A stretch of 64,000 nucleotides of DNA from Hoylesella loescheii (lineage in GTDB: Bacteria; Bacteroidota; Bacteroidia; Bacteroidales; Bacteroidaceae), in assembly GCA_021531755.1 (NCBI GenBank), contig JADYUK010000001.1:310001-374000 (forward strand), in the 5' to 3' direction. Below, one piece after another: positions 29,621 to 39,096 of the stretch (its first letter is position 1; every line of letters begins with the position of its first letter). The position numbers were made by a program, and so were the translations under genes. The notes under the pieces are model-generated. The model had not been told where the DNA came from and made no database searches. It saw only the letters and a program-made list of their open reading frames with translations.

Positions 29621-30100
29621 AAAAATGCCATGTTTTTCAATAAGAAAGTGAAAAACACAGCATTAGTGATATAATTCTTCTGATTAATCTGCATAATTGA
29701 GAATTTATGAACATTGAAGTATGATATTTATGGTTAATTTTTCCTCATGCACAAAGCTATGCATGTCTTATACATTCTTAATTTTTTATATCCAATCATC
29801 TGCACTGTTTCCGTTATGCATCGATAATTGACTCATTTGCTTTCAAATCGTTAGTTCTATGGTATGGTTTGCTTACAGTTTTCTTTCTGTAACAACAATT
29901 TTACAATATGTACTGAATGACCGTTTGATACAATACAAGTGAGCACTATTTTCAATACCTTTAGCATGATAGGAGATACTCCTTACAGTCCATAAATAAT
30001 AGTCATGAGATTGAGATGGTGCTTGAAGGCATGAAGCCGCATTAGTCTCAAATTTCTTAATATCTTCCCGATGATGCCATACCCAGTTGTCCAACATATG
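29621..30100. other. AT-rich intergenic region, no supported gene
   Basis: Apart from the serS promoter next to it, this stretch shows only a short inverted repeat around 29748-29767 (CATGCA / TGCATG). A minus-strand open frame of 87 codons (29873-30136) starts within the predicted PL11 terminator hairpin and has no recognised motif, so it is not called. Confidence 0.5.
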
Positions 30101-30137
30101 AAAATTGGGTAGAGGACAATAATGTCCGCTACCCAAT
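30101..30137 (-). terminator. Intrinsic terminator of the PL11 gene
   Basis: On the minus strand, ATTGGGTAG.GGACA and TGTCC.CTACCCAAT form a long stem with a short loop (30104-30137), followed by TTTTC. It lies about 50 nt beyond the PL11 stop codon. Confidence 0.65.
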
Positions 30138-30184
30138 CCTATTATTTATCACGTCTGTGAAGATATCTCAGAATGAGCGTGTTA

Positions 30185-33100
30185 TCATTTTATTGACACT
30201 TTCAATGCGCCATTAGGCATGATGACAATATACATGCCAGCTGGGAGGCCGTGGCTCTTAAGGTCAGAAACCAGAGTCTCCTTGTTGGTCAGTATACCTG
30301 TCAGCACTTTCATTCCGCCTAATGTGTATACATCAGCTACGAACGATGTGTCAGTACTGATATTGCTTATACCTGTTGATGTGGTGACCCTTATAATACC
30401 TTCGGTGAGGATGCTTGATGTATCCCAACCAAGTCCAGTAGGGAGATTCTGAAGATTGAAAGTTGGTGTGCCACTGATTGTTCCATCACATTTGATGACG
30501 CGTACATAGTCGCCTTCTGACGGTGTCCATGATTCTCCGTAGGTAACATTAATTGTACCATTGAGGGTTGCGTTACCACCCACTTTCACGAAAGCCCATG
30601 CCTGTGATTTCGCACCTGTGATGTTGTTTATTGATAGAGAGTCAGCCTTTGTCTTGTTCACATAGATGTTTGAGCCAGCCTCTGCATTGAGATTCTTTTC
30701 AATGTATATGAATCCGGTATTCTTAGTCTGGTTTTCAGGCGCATTGTTTCCCGGACGCAAAGAGCCTCCACTCAGCATGTTGATGCCGTATGCATACCCG
30801 AGTCCGCGCAGCTCGCCCTCGTCTTGGACATATGCAATTGTTGGAGATGTCATTGTTCTCGTTGCGGCAGCCTTATTCAGTTTTACTGCTCCATTCACTA
30901 TTTTAAGAGATTTGGCGTTTCCAAGCACAGCTTCTGACGAGATAGTCCATATACCTGTACCATCTTTCACGACATTGCTCCCATTGATAGAGCCAGAGAA
31001 GGTGAAGTTAGTGTTCTTGCTGCCGATAGTCAGAGTGTTTGTCGAGGAGCCGTAGTTTCCACCATTGCCGATATAACCTGAGCCAGTAAGGGCGCCTATG
31101 GCGAAGCTCTTGCCGTTAGTGTTGAATGGAGTGTCCTTTGTGAATCGGGAATCAACGTTCAGTGTGGCGTGTGGAATGCCATATGTGTTGTTGAAATCAA
31201 ACACTGGCTCATACGCGTTCTTGTTCCCGCGCTTGGCGTTGATGGTACCTGTAAATCCACTCCAGTCTCCCTTGAATTGGCAGCGAACCCATGTGGCGTA
31301 TATTTCTATTGTGCCTGCACCTGTCAGTTTGCCTGTATAGTCACAACGTCCGTCAGGATACCATGTACCCGTTTTCCCTTCTGGAACCTCAATGTTTAAA
31401 TTGTCTGAGTTAGAGCTGTAAATGGTGTTTTCAGCCTGTAGTATGACTTTGCTGCCGTTAAGCACAACGGTTTTTCCGTTGAAATGAGAGTCAGAGAAGT
31501 CGTATACTTTGCCTTCGTTTATATATAGCTTGTCATAGTCAGCCGGGCTATTAAGCTGCAGAGTTCCTTTTCCTTCTTTCTTCAGATCACGATTCTTGCC
31601 GTCGCCAGTCTTCTTTATCCCACCGTTGAGAATCAGTGTCCCCGTGGTATTTATTATTCCGCCGTTGTCTCCGATGACGATGATGTGTGACGATGTCATG
31701 TCTGATGTGGTCTTGAGCTTGCCATTATTCTCGAGGGTGATAGTGTTTCCGGCATCGCCTAATGCACAATATTCCTGGCCATCATTGTTTGCGAGCGATG
31801 ATGGGGATAGTGTGCCGTTTCTCACTATCGTGCCACCTGAATATTTGTTGATGTTGTTTATATTCACCGTTCCTGTTCCCTCTATAACAAGCTGTGCATT
31901 GCCCTCGATTGCTCCATTGCCAGAGATTGTGTATGACTTGGTGTTATTCTTGAAGACGATGCTTCCTGGAGTGACGTTCTCTGCTATGTTAACCTCTGTC
32001 GCTGTGGCATTGTCGTCGAATGTGACATCATCGCCTGTAACGAATTTCTTATCTGAAGAGGAGAAGTTCTCGGTGTTCATGAGATCCCAGGCAGCTCCTT
32101 GCTCTCCTGTCCAAACAACGTTCTCGCTATCACGTCCGTCTTGGATAGCCAGCATCAGCTTGCCGTCAGCGTAGGTGATATCGTGTTTTTTTCCTGACAG
32201 CCCCTCAACAACGATGTCGTGGATATCTCCTGTCAGTTCCTCTATCTCTGCAAGTAGGTATTCTCCTTCTTGTGGTTGGGATGTGAAAACAAAAACCGGA
32301 GCAGAGTACTCTGGACCATTCTCCCAGTCTTTCTTCTCTATAGTCATCTTTCTGGCTATAATTTTGTCAACATCCTTTCCGTTCACATCGAACATAACGC
32401 GTGCTCCAAACCCAAGGGCGAGTTCAGATGTTGATAAAGTACCTGTCTTGTTTTTACCGCCAGGATATATCTCCGAGCCGTAGTCAGCTTTTATACCGGC
32501 CTTGAAGTTTCCTCCGTCCGAGCTGAGTCTCGAGAAACGGTTGAGCCATACCGGGCTGTTCTCCATTGTCCCGTCAAACTGTAATGTTCCTGCCCAAACA
32601 TCGGTCTTTCCAGAATATGTCTGGCTGACGTTTGGCAGTACAAGCGTTCCGTCGCCCTGTTTAACCAGTCGCATATTGCCGGTGAAAGCACCTCCAGTAA
32701 GTGTGTGTGTGTAGTATGTGTACGTTATCTTTGTATCCTTTGTAGTACACTCGCTTGGTGCGCTTCCCTGAATCCATGATGGGGCGTTGTCTGTGAAGAC
32801 TGTGGGTGAGACACCATCTGTGACAGATATGTTTGCGTCGCCCTGTGTCGCAAGGAGAGCGTGTTTGCCATTGAATGTAGCGTCAATGCTTGTTGCCACT
32901 TCTTCACGGCCAGTATTTGTGAGCGGTGGAGGTGCGACAGTAATACCTTCCAGCTCTCCAAGGAAGTAGGAAGCGTGAGGAGGTTGGTTGTAACCACATG
33001 GCTGCCATACCATCGCGTTGCGATACTGATGGTCGTACCATAAAGAATAATTCCGCCACTCTGTTGGTGTGGTCGTGGTGTATATGCGTAGATTGTTGTC

Positions 33101-34786
33101 TCCTGTGCGTAGTATGACCTCCTCGCGCCAGTCGCCGAAGATATCACCCTGATAGCACGGTGTTGCCTTGGTGCTATTGTTAGAGTATGCGCCAGAGAAT
33201 GTTGTCAGAGTGCCAGCACCAGGTTTTGAGACAGTTATATTGTCAAAGCTTTCCTCTTGCAAATCTCCATCCCAGTATATCCTGAAGTTCATTCCAAGTC
33301 CGTTAGTATTGACATTGACATGGTCGGCAATGACTGTTGATACAGGTGTGTCATGTGCTCCGTAGCATACTGAGCCAGGAATAGTGTTATAGAAATTTCC
33401 AGCTAACGCGCGCCCTGCGTCGTTTGTGTCTGTCATCCTGTAATATATCTTTGATGTAGTGGCATCGCGGAGATTGTTGGCTGGATTATCCTCGTTGCAG
33501 GCAAATATCTCTTGTCCATGACGATAAGGATTCAGGTCGCTGACATGTTGTGCGTCGCCATGTCCCAGTCCTGTTGTCGATAGCCCCTTGCCGTTATCAT
33601 CAATAACCATGGAACCCCATACTATCTCGTCGCGGCCGTCCCAGTCAACATCAGCGATAGAATAGTTATGGTAGCCTTGGCCATACCATGGTGAGCCAGG
33701 CTGATTGTTTGTCCATTGCCAGCGTACATTGAGAGCATGTGTGGCTGGGTCAACGTCGTATGCAATGAACTTATGTCTTGTATAAATACCGCGACCGAGG
33801 AAGATGCTCGGATGCTTTCCGTCGAGATATGGAGCACCGAAAAAGTGTTTCGTTGAGCGGTGTCCGTATCCGTCGCCCCATGCCGCCTTGAGGTCTGTCT
33901 CTCCATTCTCAAATCTCTTGAGTGGATAGTCTATACACTGGTATGGCTTTCCTGTTGCACCTTCACAATAGAAAAGGAACTCCTTTCCATAGTATGTGAA
34001 CCACTCTATTGAGCCAGAAGATTTAGGTATACGATAGTTTGTCCATGCTGTCCCATTCTTTCCGTCAGCACCGATCGTGTATGTAGTGCCGTCGGCCATA
34101 TGGACTGTTGAGCCTTCCTCAAGTCGCATTACCACCTCGGCTTTGCCGTCCATGTCCCAATCGTAGCCAACGATATTCTGCTCATTGTTCTGGAAGTCTC
34201 CCATGTTAGGGCCACAGTTAACCCACCAGAGTACTGTTCCATCTTGTTTCAGACAAGCAAGCATAGTGTATTCTTTTGTCTCCACACCATTTATCGTGGG
34301 GCCATTCTTCGGGTATAGTTGCTCTCCCTCTTCTTTGTTGTCAAATTTCAGGAATATCTCTAACTCTCCATCGCCATCCACGTCTGCACAACAAGCATCG
34401 TTTGGTATATAGGTCGATTTCAGAGATTTGTCATGCTTTATGGTTATTGTTTTGTAGTTGTTAGCAAATACATTTGCGGCAGCAGATTCTGTCTGTTCCA
34501 CTCCATTGACAACAGTCTTGACAGTGTAACTGTTGCTTGTTGAACCTCCCACGTCTGTATAGTTAGATACGTCGAGAGGTTCGGCATTGACTTTTGTACC
34601 GTCACGGTATAGATTATACTTCACGTCATAATACTCGTCGGCCTGAATCCTCCATGAGCAATATACTCCTGAGGAAGTCTTTACGGCCACGAGACCGCGG
34701 TCGAGCCTGTCAGCGAATCTCTGGCCCATGACGTTTGTGCATGATAGTATGGAGCCTAAGGCAAGCATAACAAGTTTTGTCTTCAT
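30185..34786 (-). CDS. PL11 rhamnogalacturonan lyase with beta-repeat tail and sorting domain
   Basis: A 1533-residue secreted protein. The start at 34786 (MKTKLVMLALGS) is preferred over one 32 codons upstream: the signal peptide begins there and the upstream ATG lies in the promoter region. Residues of about 23-620 are a PL11 rhamnogalacturonan lyase, a beta-propeller with aspartate-rich calcium loops (DVDGDGE, DWDMDGK, DVDWDGR) and the motif GLGHGDAQH; it cuts the RG-I backbone by beta-elimination. About 850 residues follow of glycine/asparagine-rich strand repeats like autotransporter passengers (GDGTLVLPNVSQTYSGKTDV, GTGTVNINNINKYSGGTIV). The last 60 (VADVYTLGGMKVLTG, LPAGMYIV) match a type IX sorting domain. 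The tail probably displays or anchors the lyase at the surface. It is the last gene of the minus-strand SusC/D arm. Confidence 0.88.
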   Translation of the reverse strand: MKTKLVMLALGSILSCTNVMGQRFADRLDRGLVAVKTSSGVYCSWRIQADEYYDVKYNLYRDGTKVNAEPLDVSNYTDVGGSTSNSYTVKTVVNGVEQTESAAANVFANNYKTITIKHDKSLKSTYIPNDACCADVDGDGELEIFLKFDNKEEGEQLYPKNGPTINGVETKEYTMLACLKQDGTVLWWVNCGPNMGDFQNNEQNIVGYDWDMDGKAEVVMRLEEGSTVHMADGTTYTIGADGKNGTAWTNYRIPKSSGSIEWFTYYGKEFLFYCEGATGKPYQCIDYPLKRFENGETDLKAAWGDGYGHRSTKHFFGAPYLDGKHPSIFLGRGIYTRHKFIAYDVDPATHALNVRWQWTNNQPGSPWYGQGYHNYSIADVDWDGRDEIVWGSMVIDDNGKGLSTTGLGHGDAQHVSDLNPYRHGQEIFACNEDNPANNLRDATTSKIYYRMTDTNDAGRALAGNFYNTIPGSVCYGAHDTPVSTVIADHVNVNTNGLGMNFRIYWDGDLQEESFDNITVSKPGAGTLTTFSGAYSNNSTKATPCYQGDIFGDWREEVILRTGDNNLRIYTTTTPTEWRNYSLWYDHQYRNAMVWQPCGYNQPPHASYFLGELEGITVAPPPLTNTGREEVATSIDATFNGKHALLATQGDANISVTDGVSPTVFTDNAPSWIQGSAPSECTTKDTKITYTYYTHTLTGGAFTGNMRLVKQGDGTLVLPNVSQTYSGKTDVWAGTLQFDGTMENSPVWLNRFSRLSSDGGNFKAGIKADYGSEIYPGGKNKTGTLSTSELALGFGARVMFDVNGKDVDKIIARKMTIEKKDWENGPEYSAPVFVFTSQPQEGEYLLAEIEELTGDIHDIVVEGLSGKKHDITYADGKLMLAIQDGRDSENVVWTGEQGAAWDLMNTENFSSSDKKFVTGDDVTFDDNATATEVNIAENVTPGSIVFKNNTKSYTISGNGAIEGNAQLVIEGTGTVNINNINKYSGGTIVRNGTLSPSSLANNDGQEYCALGDAGNTITLENNGKLKTTSDMTSSHIIVIGDNGGIINTTGTLILNGGIKKTGDGKNRDLKKEGKGTLQLNSPADYDKLYINEGKVYDFSDSHFNGKTVVLNGSKVILQAENTIYSSNSDNLNIEVPEGKTGTWYPDGRCDYTGKLTGAGTIEIYATWVRCQFKGDWSGFTGTINAKRGNKNAYEPVFDFNNTYGIPHATLNVDSRFTKDTPFNTNGKSFAIGALTGSGYIGNGGNYGSSTNTLTIGSKNTNFTFSGSINGSNVVKDGTGIWTISSEAVLGNAKSLKIVNGAVKLNKAAATRTMTSPTIAYVQDEGELRGLGYAYGINMLSGGSLRPGNNAPENQTKNTGFIYIEKNLNAEAGSNIYVNKTKADSLSINNITGAKSQAWAFVKVGGNATLNGTINVTYGESWTPSEGDYVRVIKCDGTISGTPTFNLQNLPTGLGWDTSSILTEGIIRVTTSTGISNISTDTSFVADVYTLGGMKVLTGILTNKETLVSDLKSHGLPAGMYIVIMPNGALKVSIK

Positions 34787-34879
34787 AAGTAGGTGTGTTT
34801 TTTGATAAGTAGTTACGAATTTGTGTGTAAAGTTAGTAATTTTTCTTGAATTGTACGTTCTTTTATTATATTTCTTTTT

Positions 34880-34887
34880 CAAATATA
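34880..34887 (-). promoter_or_regulatory. -7 box upstream of the PL11 gene
   Basis: On the minus strand, TATATTTG matches TAnnTTTG about 95 nt before the PL11 start. No good -33 TTTG at the usual spacing was found. It directly follows the terminator of the upstream gene, which suggests independent initiation. Confidence 0.4.
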
Positions 34888-34890
34888 CAA

Positions 34891-34930
34891 AAATAAAAAG
34901 AAAAGCGGGAAGCCATTATTGACTCCCCGC
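34891..34930 (-). terminator. Intrinsic terminator between 722-aa gene and PL11
   Basis: On the minus strand GCGGGGAGTC and GGCTTCCCGC pair over ten positions (two G-T wobbles) around a six-nt loop, then TTTTCTTTTT follows. It starts about 30 nt after the stop codon of the 722-aa gene. Confidence 0.85.
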
Positions 34931-34959
34931 CCATACAAATATGATTCAATTAATGATAA

Positions 34960-37128
34960 TTACTTCACCTGTACACCAGAAACAGTGAATGCGTCATCAC
35001 CCTTGATGATTACAATACCATTCTTTGTAGCAACCTTTCTCACCTTTGCTGTTGTCTCCTCAGCGTTAACAGATGAGATGCCAGTACCTGTGCCAGGAGT
35101 AAAGCCCTGATATGTCATAACCTTTACTCTTGTGATAGCTGTATCATAGCGATAGAGCTTGAATGTCTCGCCAGCTACAAGAACAACTGAACTGCTGCAA
35201 TCGCCCTTGTCTGGACGGTTGTATCCGCCAGTTGTGTTGACGATGAAGAAGTTTGGCTTGTTTGTATCGTCTGATATGTACTTTGTGTCAAGATGCATAT
35301 TGAGGTAGTTAGAGCGTACAGCGCAGTCGCCATCAACCTTAGTGTTCACATCATAATACACAAGACCCTCAAATGGGAAGTAAGCCCATGCATACTGGTC
35401 ACCACTGTTCAAGACTTTGTAAAGTGCTGCGTTCTCCTCCGATGGTATAAGTGGGAGTGCGCATGAGTATACATCGTCAGCTGGGCAGAGAACATTCCAC
35501 TTCGCATTGTCTGTTCCGCAATCTGTGTCTGCGAAGAGACCATGACCCTCCTTGACGCTGATATAAGAGTCAGCGTTGTCTGCCACGTATACCTCGTTAG
35601 TACCGTCAGCCTTGTATCCACGCTTCTCGCTCGACATGATACGGTCCCAGTGTGACTTGCCTGCATTGTCCACAATCTCAACGATGTTGAAACCTGCCTT
35701 GCCTGCATTTATCTCATCATATGTCATGCAATAGTTCTTGTCTTCAGCAACTGAGTACTGGACGTTGTTGGTGATTGTGACCTTCTCTGATGGAGAGTAC
35801 CATGCGATTGGGTGTGTGCCGTCGAATGAGAAGAGCTCGATTGAACCAGCGTCAGATATTGTGACCTTCTCGCCAGAGAGAATGTCTTTCTGGGATACGA
35901 TGCCGCCTGCAGCATCCTTGACAATACAGTTTATGGTGACAATCGGCTTCAAGAGAGTGTTGGAGTTGTCTGCTGTGATGGTGTATTCCTTACCGTAGCC
36001 TTCCTCAACGTTTGTTATTGTTGCAGTTGGAGTTGGCATTGTTATGCTCTCACAAACAACATTTGAGATGACTTCCTCTGATACGTTCGCCTCATTGTCA
36101 GCAAGAGATGTCCAGACCTTAAGGTCGCCTGACTTTGTACAATAAATGATCTTCTTGCCGAAGTACTCCTCAGCGTTCTGCTCAAACTCACGTGTGTCGT
36201 TGGCGTCGCTCCATTCTGCTGTGTATTCCTCTCCGTCGCTGAATGGGTTGCCAAGTGCATCCTCAGCATCACCAAGCTGTTTCCAATGCAGAGTGTGACC
36301 CTCGTCGAAGCTTACATAATATGCTCGCTGCTCACCGATTGCGGCAAGGAGGTCAACGGATGGCTCTACAGCGAACGGACCCTCAGCCTCGTAAGAGAGG
36401 CCCATGTTAGAGAGCTGGACTACAGAGTTGGCACTATTGGTTGACATTACCCAGATACCTGCGCGGTCCTCAGCACACACATAGTTATGGACACCTGTCT
36501 TAACGACATTGCCCTCCTCGTCAGAGATGGTGTATGTCGCTGTGTTTGCCTCTGTGTTGATGACAACAGAGAAAGAGTATTTCACACCGACGTTGAGTGT
36601 AGCTGTCTCAGACTCCTCAGTTGGGTCTGGCCAGTCACCACGAGCTGTGGGGTTCTCGTTGATGACGATGTTAACAGCCTCAGCAGTAGAGGCTGTGACA
36701 CGATAACGGAAGAAATAGTCCTCACCCTCGTTGTTAAACCAGTGATAGTTGTGGGAAGAAACGCGAGAGTCTGTCTCTGTACAAGCATTCACAGGAAGAA
36801 GGACAAACTCCATATCTGTACGCGTAGCGTTGATAGTCATTTTCATGTCCTTTGTGAACTTGTAGGTGTTGTTTGGGAGAGTTGTAACATCAACCTTCTT
36901 CCATGCATCCTCGTTCCAGAAACGGTTTATCATACGTCCACCGTTGTTGGTCAGTTTCACCTCAAGGTAGTCCTTACTTGGTGTAAGAGTCATACGACCT
37001 GCATCCTGAAGAGTCCATCCGTCAGCCTTGTCGGTCGGAATCTTGTAGAAATACTTGTCCATCAACTCTGCCTTTGCCATCGTGCATACGATGACCATAA
37101 GCAATGAAATCAAAGTAAACTTTTTCAT
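34960..37128 (-). CDS. Secreted protein of the RG-I locus, function unassigned
   Basis: A 722-residue exported protein with a signal peptidase I-type signal (residues 1-20, ending AKA) and no lipobox. Residues of about 22-250 look like a concanavalin/LamG-type beta-sandwich (GVKYSFSVVINTEANTATYTIS, GIWVMSTNSANSVVQLSNMGL). The middle has fibronectin- or Big-like segments (PTATITNVEEGYGKEYTITAD). The C-terminus (KVATKNGIVIIKGDDAFTVSGVQVK) resembles the start of a type IX sorting domain but stops early, at a natural stop codon. It occupies the place after susD where surface glycan-binding proteins are usually encoded, so oligosaccharide capture is a reasonable guess. No catalytic motif was recognised. 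A strong terminator follows. Confidence 0.55.
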   Translation of the reverse strand: MKKFTLISLLMVIVCTMAKAELMDKYFYKIPTDKADGWTLQDAGRMTLTPSKDYLEVKLTNNGGRMINRFWNEDAWKKVDVTTLPNNTYKFTKDMKMTINATRTDMEFVLLPVNACTETDSRVSSHNYHWFNNEGEDYFFRYRVTASTAEAVNIVINENPTARGDWPDPTEESETATLNVGVKYSFSVVINTEANTATYTISDEEGNVVKTGVHNYVCAEDRAGIWVMSTNSANSVVQLSNMGLSYEAEGPFAVEPSVDLLAAIGEQRAYYVSFDEGHTLHWKQLGDAEDALGNPFSDGEEYTAEWSDANDTREFEQNAEEYFGKKIIYCTKSGDLKVWTSLADNEANVSEEVISNVVCESITMPTPTATITNVEEGYGKEYTITADNSNTLLKPIVTINCIVKDAAGGIVSQKDILSGEKVTISDAGSIELFSFDGTHPIAWYSPSEKVTITNNVQYSVAEDKNYCMTYDEINAGKAGFNIVEIVDNAGKSHWDRIMSSEKRGYKADGTNEVYVADNADSYISVKEGHGLFADTDCGTDNAKWNVLCPADDVYSCALPLIPSEENAALYKVLNSGDQYAWAYFPFEGLVYYDVNTKVDGDCAVRSNYLNMHLDTKYISDDTNKPNFFIVNTTGGYNRPDKGDCSSSVVLVAGETFKLYRYDTAITRVKVMTYQGFTPGTGTGISSVNAEETTAKVRKVATKNGIVIIKGDDAFTVSGVQVK

Positions 37129-37250
37129 TCTTGATTGTGTTTAGTTAATAAATAAATTGAGTTAGTATCATGTTTTTTTGTATCCGGTTGCAGACAAAAC
37201 CGAAATATTAAGTTTGTCTGCAACCGGCAGTCAATAATTGTTGTGTGGGA

Positions 37251-39077
37251 TTACCATCCAGGGTTTTGCTCTATAGCATTACCTGATTTCATAATCTCTG
37301 TCTGTGAGAATGGGAAGAGATTCCACTTCGTCTGCCATTGGCCATCGCCACGGGTGACTGGCACCTTCTTGTATGAGAATGTGCCATCGTCGTTCTTTGT
37401 TATCTCCATGCGATGAATCTTCATGAACTTCTCTCCATCCTCCATCCAGCGGCGAATGTCATAGAAACGATGTCCCTCGAATGCGAGCTCCACACGGCGC
37501 TCGTTCTTGTACTTTGCCCAGAACTCGTCGTTAGTCATGCCTGTAACGAATGCTGGCATGCCAGAGCGTGTACGTGTCTTGCTCGCTATCTTTGCGGCTG
37601 TCTGTGACGCTGGAATATTGATAGTCTGCTGATTGCCATCAGCATCAGAGAATGTCACACTGCCACTTGCGTCAGCTGCATTTGAATTGCCACATGCCTT
37701 GAAATACTGGAATAGGGATTCTGCATAGTTCAGATACATGCCACCCATACGGAATGTGAGCCATCCGTGAGGCGAAGTTGTGACTGAGACACCTGAACGT
37801 GCGCGCAGAATCTGGTTCGCATTACAGAATTTCTTAAGGTAATAACCTGTAGGAGTTGCATACGATTTTCCTGCAGCGTTGCCTGTACGTGAGTGGTATC
37901 CTCCGACGTATGTCTCAACTGTAGGATGGTCGGCACTGTATTCTGCAAGATCATTAGGCCATGCGTCTCCATTCAACACTATGGTCTTTGTGAGTCGTGG
38001 GTCTCGGTTGGCATAAGGTTCAGCCTCATTGTATAGGGTGCTTTCTGATATGCTCTTTCCGTCGGTACACTCGAAAGCGTCAACGAGATCCTGGGTTGGG
38101 CAGTTGCCTCCCTGGCCTGATGAATATCCGACAGGGAAATTGTAGCCCTCGAAGGTGTTGGCTGATGCTGTGCGGCGTGCGAAGATTATTTCCTTACAGC
38201 TCTGGGTGTTAGAGTAGTAATCAATAGCCCATAATGACTCAATATCATCGGCCAGTCCCATACCCTTCTTCTCTGCTGCGTCAATAAGTTCTTTGCATGC
38301 ACCTACGGCAGCAGCCCATAGAGCCTTCTTTTCTTCTGCTGACTTGTTCTGGGAGAAGAGTGGGGAAGCATGATAGACCGCTGCTTGAGCCTTGAGGGCG
38401 AGAACAGCATACTTATTGGCGCGACCTGTCTCAGCTCTTGCGAGAATATATTCTGGGTTGGCAGAATAGTCCTCGATTATTGAGTCCTTTATAGCGTCAC
38501 ACTCTTTTGTGATGAAGTTGAAGATGTCATCTGCATTTGTGCAAGGGAGTGCTGTCTCTTCTGTGCCTGTTGTGTTTGTTGTCTTGAAAGGAACACTACC
38601 ATATTGGCGCAACAGGGTAAAGTAGAAGTAAGCACGAGCCCAGCGAGCCTCATAGACATAGTTCTTGTAGAGATACATCTGTTTCTCGTAGTCGATGTTA
38701 AGCTTGAACTGCTCGAAGTCAAGGTTTGACCAGTTGTCAATAATCTCGTTACAGTATGTTATTCCCTCGTAGGCTGATGTCCATATTGTCTGGTGAGGAT
38801 TAGATGCGCTCCAGTTGCCGTTGTAGAAGTCTTCTATCGCATTCCCTTCATGACTGTATTCTGATTCGTCTGTAGCTGATGACAGCATGGCACCTGAGAG
38901 ATTACCCCAGTCTGTGTCGATGTCGTTGTATACCATCGTCATGAGTCCTCCCACATATGCAAAGGAACGCTCGATATACTCCTTGTCGTAGGCTGTGTAT
39001 TCATTGTAGTCCATATTACAGGAAGACAATGCTACCGCAGCCATTGTAAAGCCCAATATAGTCTTTTTAATTTTCAT
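37251..39077 (-). CDS. SusD/RagB-family glycan-binding lipoprotein (second pair)
   Basis: A 608-residue outer-surface lipoprotein; the lipobox is LSSC with the modified cysteine at residue 20. SusD proteins sit as a lid on their SusC partner and bind oligosaccharides through a helical TPR-like scaffold. Family features are visible: an N-terminal helical region with WDIGNLSG-like spacing, ARWARAYFYFTLLRQYGSVP (about 145-165), the ERRVELAFEGHRFYDIRRW signature (about 535-553), and the characteristic ending FPFSQTEIMKSGNAIEQNPGW. It begins 20 nt after the shorter SusC gene and forms a pair with it. In this locus the ligand is probably an RG-I-derived oligosaccharide. Confidence 0.93.
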   Translation of the reverse strand: MKIKKTILGFTMAAVALSSCNMDYNEYTAYDKEYIERSFAYVGGLMTMVYNDIDTDWGNLSGAMLSSATDESEYSHEGNAIEDFYNGNWSASNPHQTIWTSAYEGITYCNEIIDNWSNLDFEQFKLNIDYEKQMYLYKNYVYEARWARAYFYFTLLRQYGSVPFKTTNTTGTEETALPCTNADDIFNFITKECDAIKDSIIEDYSANPEYILARAETGRANKYAVLALKAQAAVYHASPLFSQNKSAEEKKALWAAAVGACKELIDAAEKKGMGLADDIESLWAIDYYSNTQSCKEIIFARRTASANTFEGYNFPVGYSSGQGGNCPTQDLVDAFECTDGKSISESTLYNEAEPYANRDPRLTKTIVLNGDAWPNDLAEYSADHPTVETYVGGYHSRTGNAAGKSYATPTGYYLKKFCNANQILRARSGVSVTTSPHGWLTFRMGGMYLNYAESLFQYFKACGNSNAADASGSVTFSDADGNQQTINIPASQTAAKIASKTRTRSGMPAFVTGMTNDEFWAKYKNERRVELAFEGHRFYDIRRWMEDGEKFMKIHRMEITKNDDGTFSYKKVPVTRGDGQWQTKWNLFPFSQTEIMKSGNAIEQNPGW

Positions 39078-39096
39078 AATCGTCGGGTATTAAGTT

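Noticed and set aside
29873..30136. Minus-strand open frame of 87 codons downstream of PL11
   Set aside because: Its start codon lies inside the strong terminator hairpin of PL11 and no family was recognised; it may be a remnant but cannot be supported.
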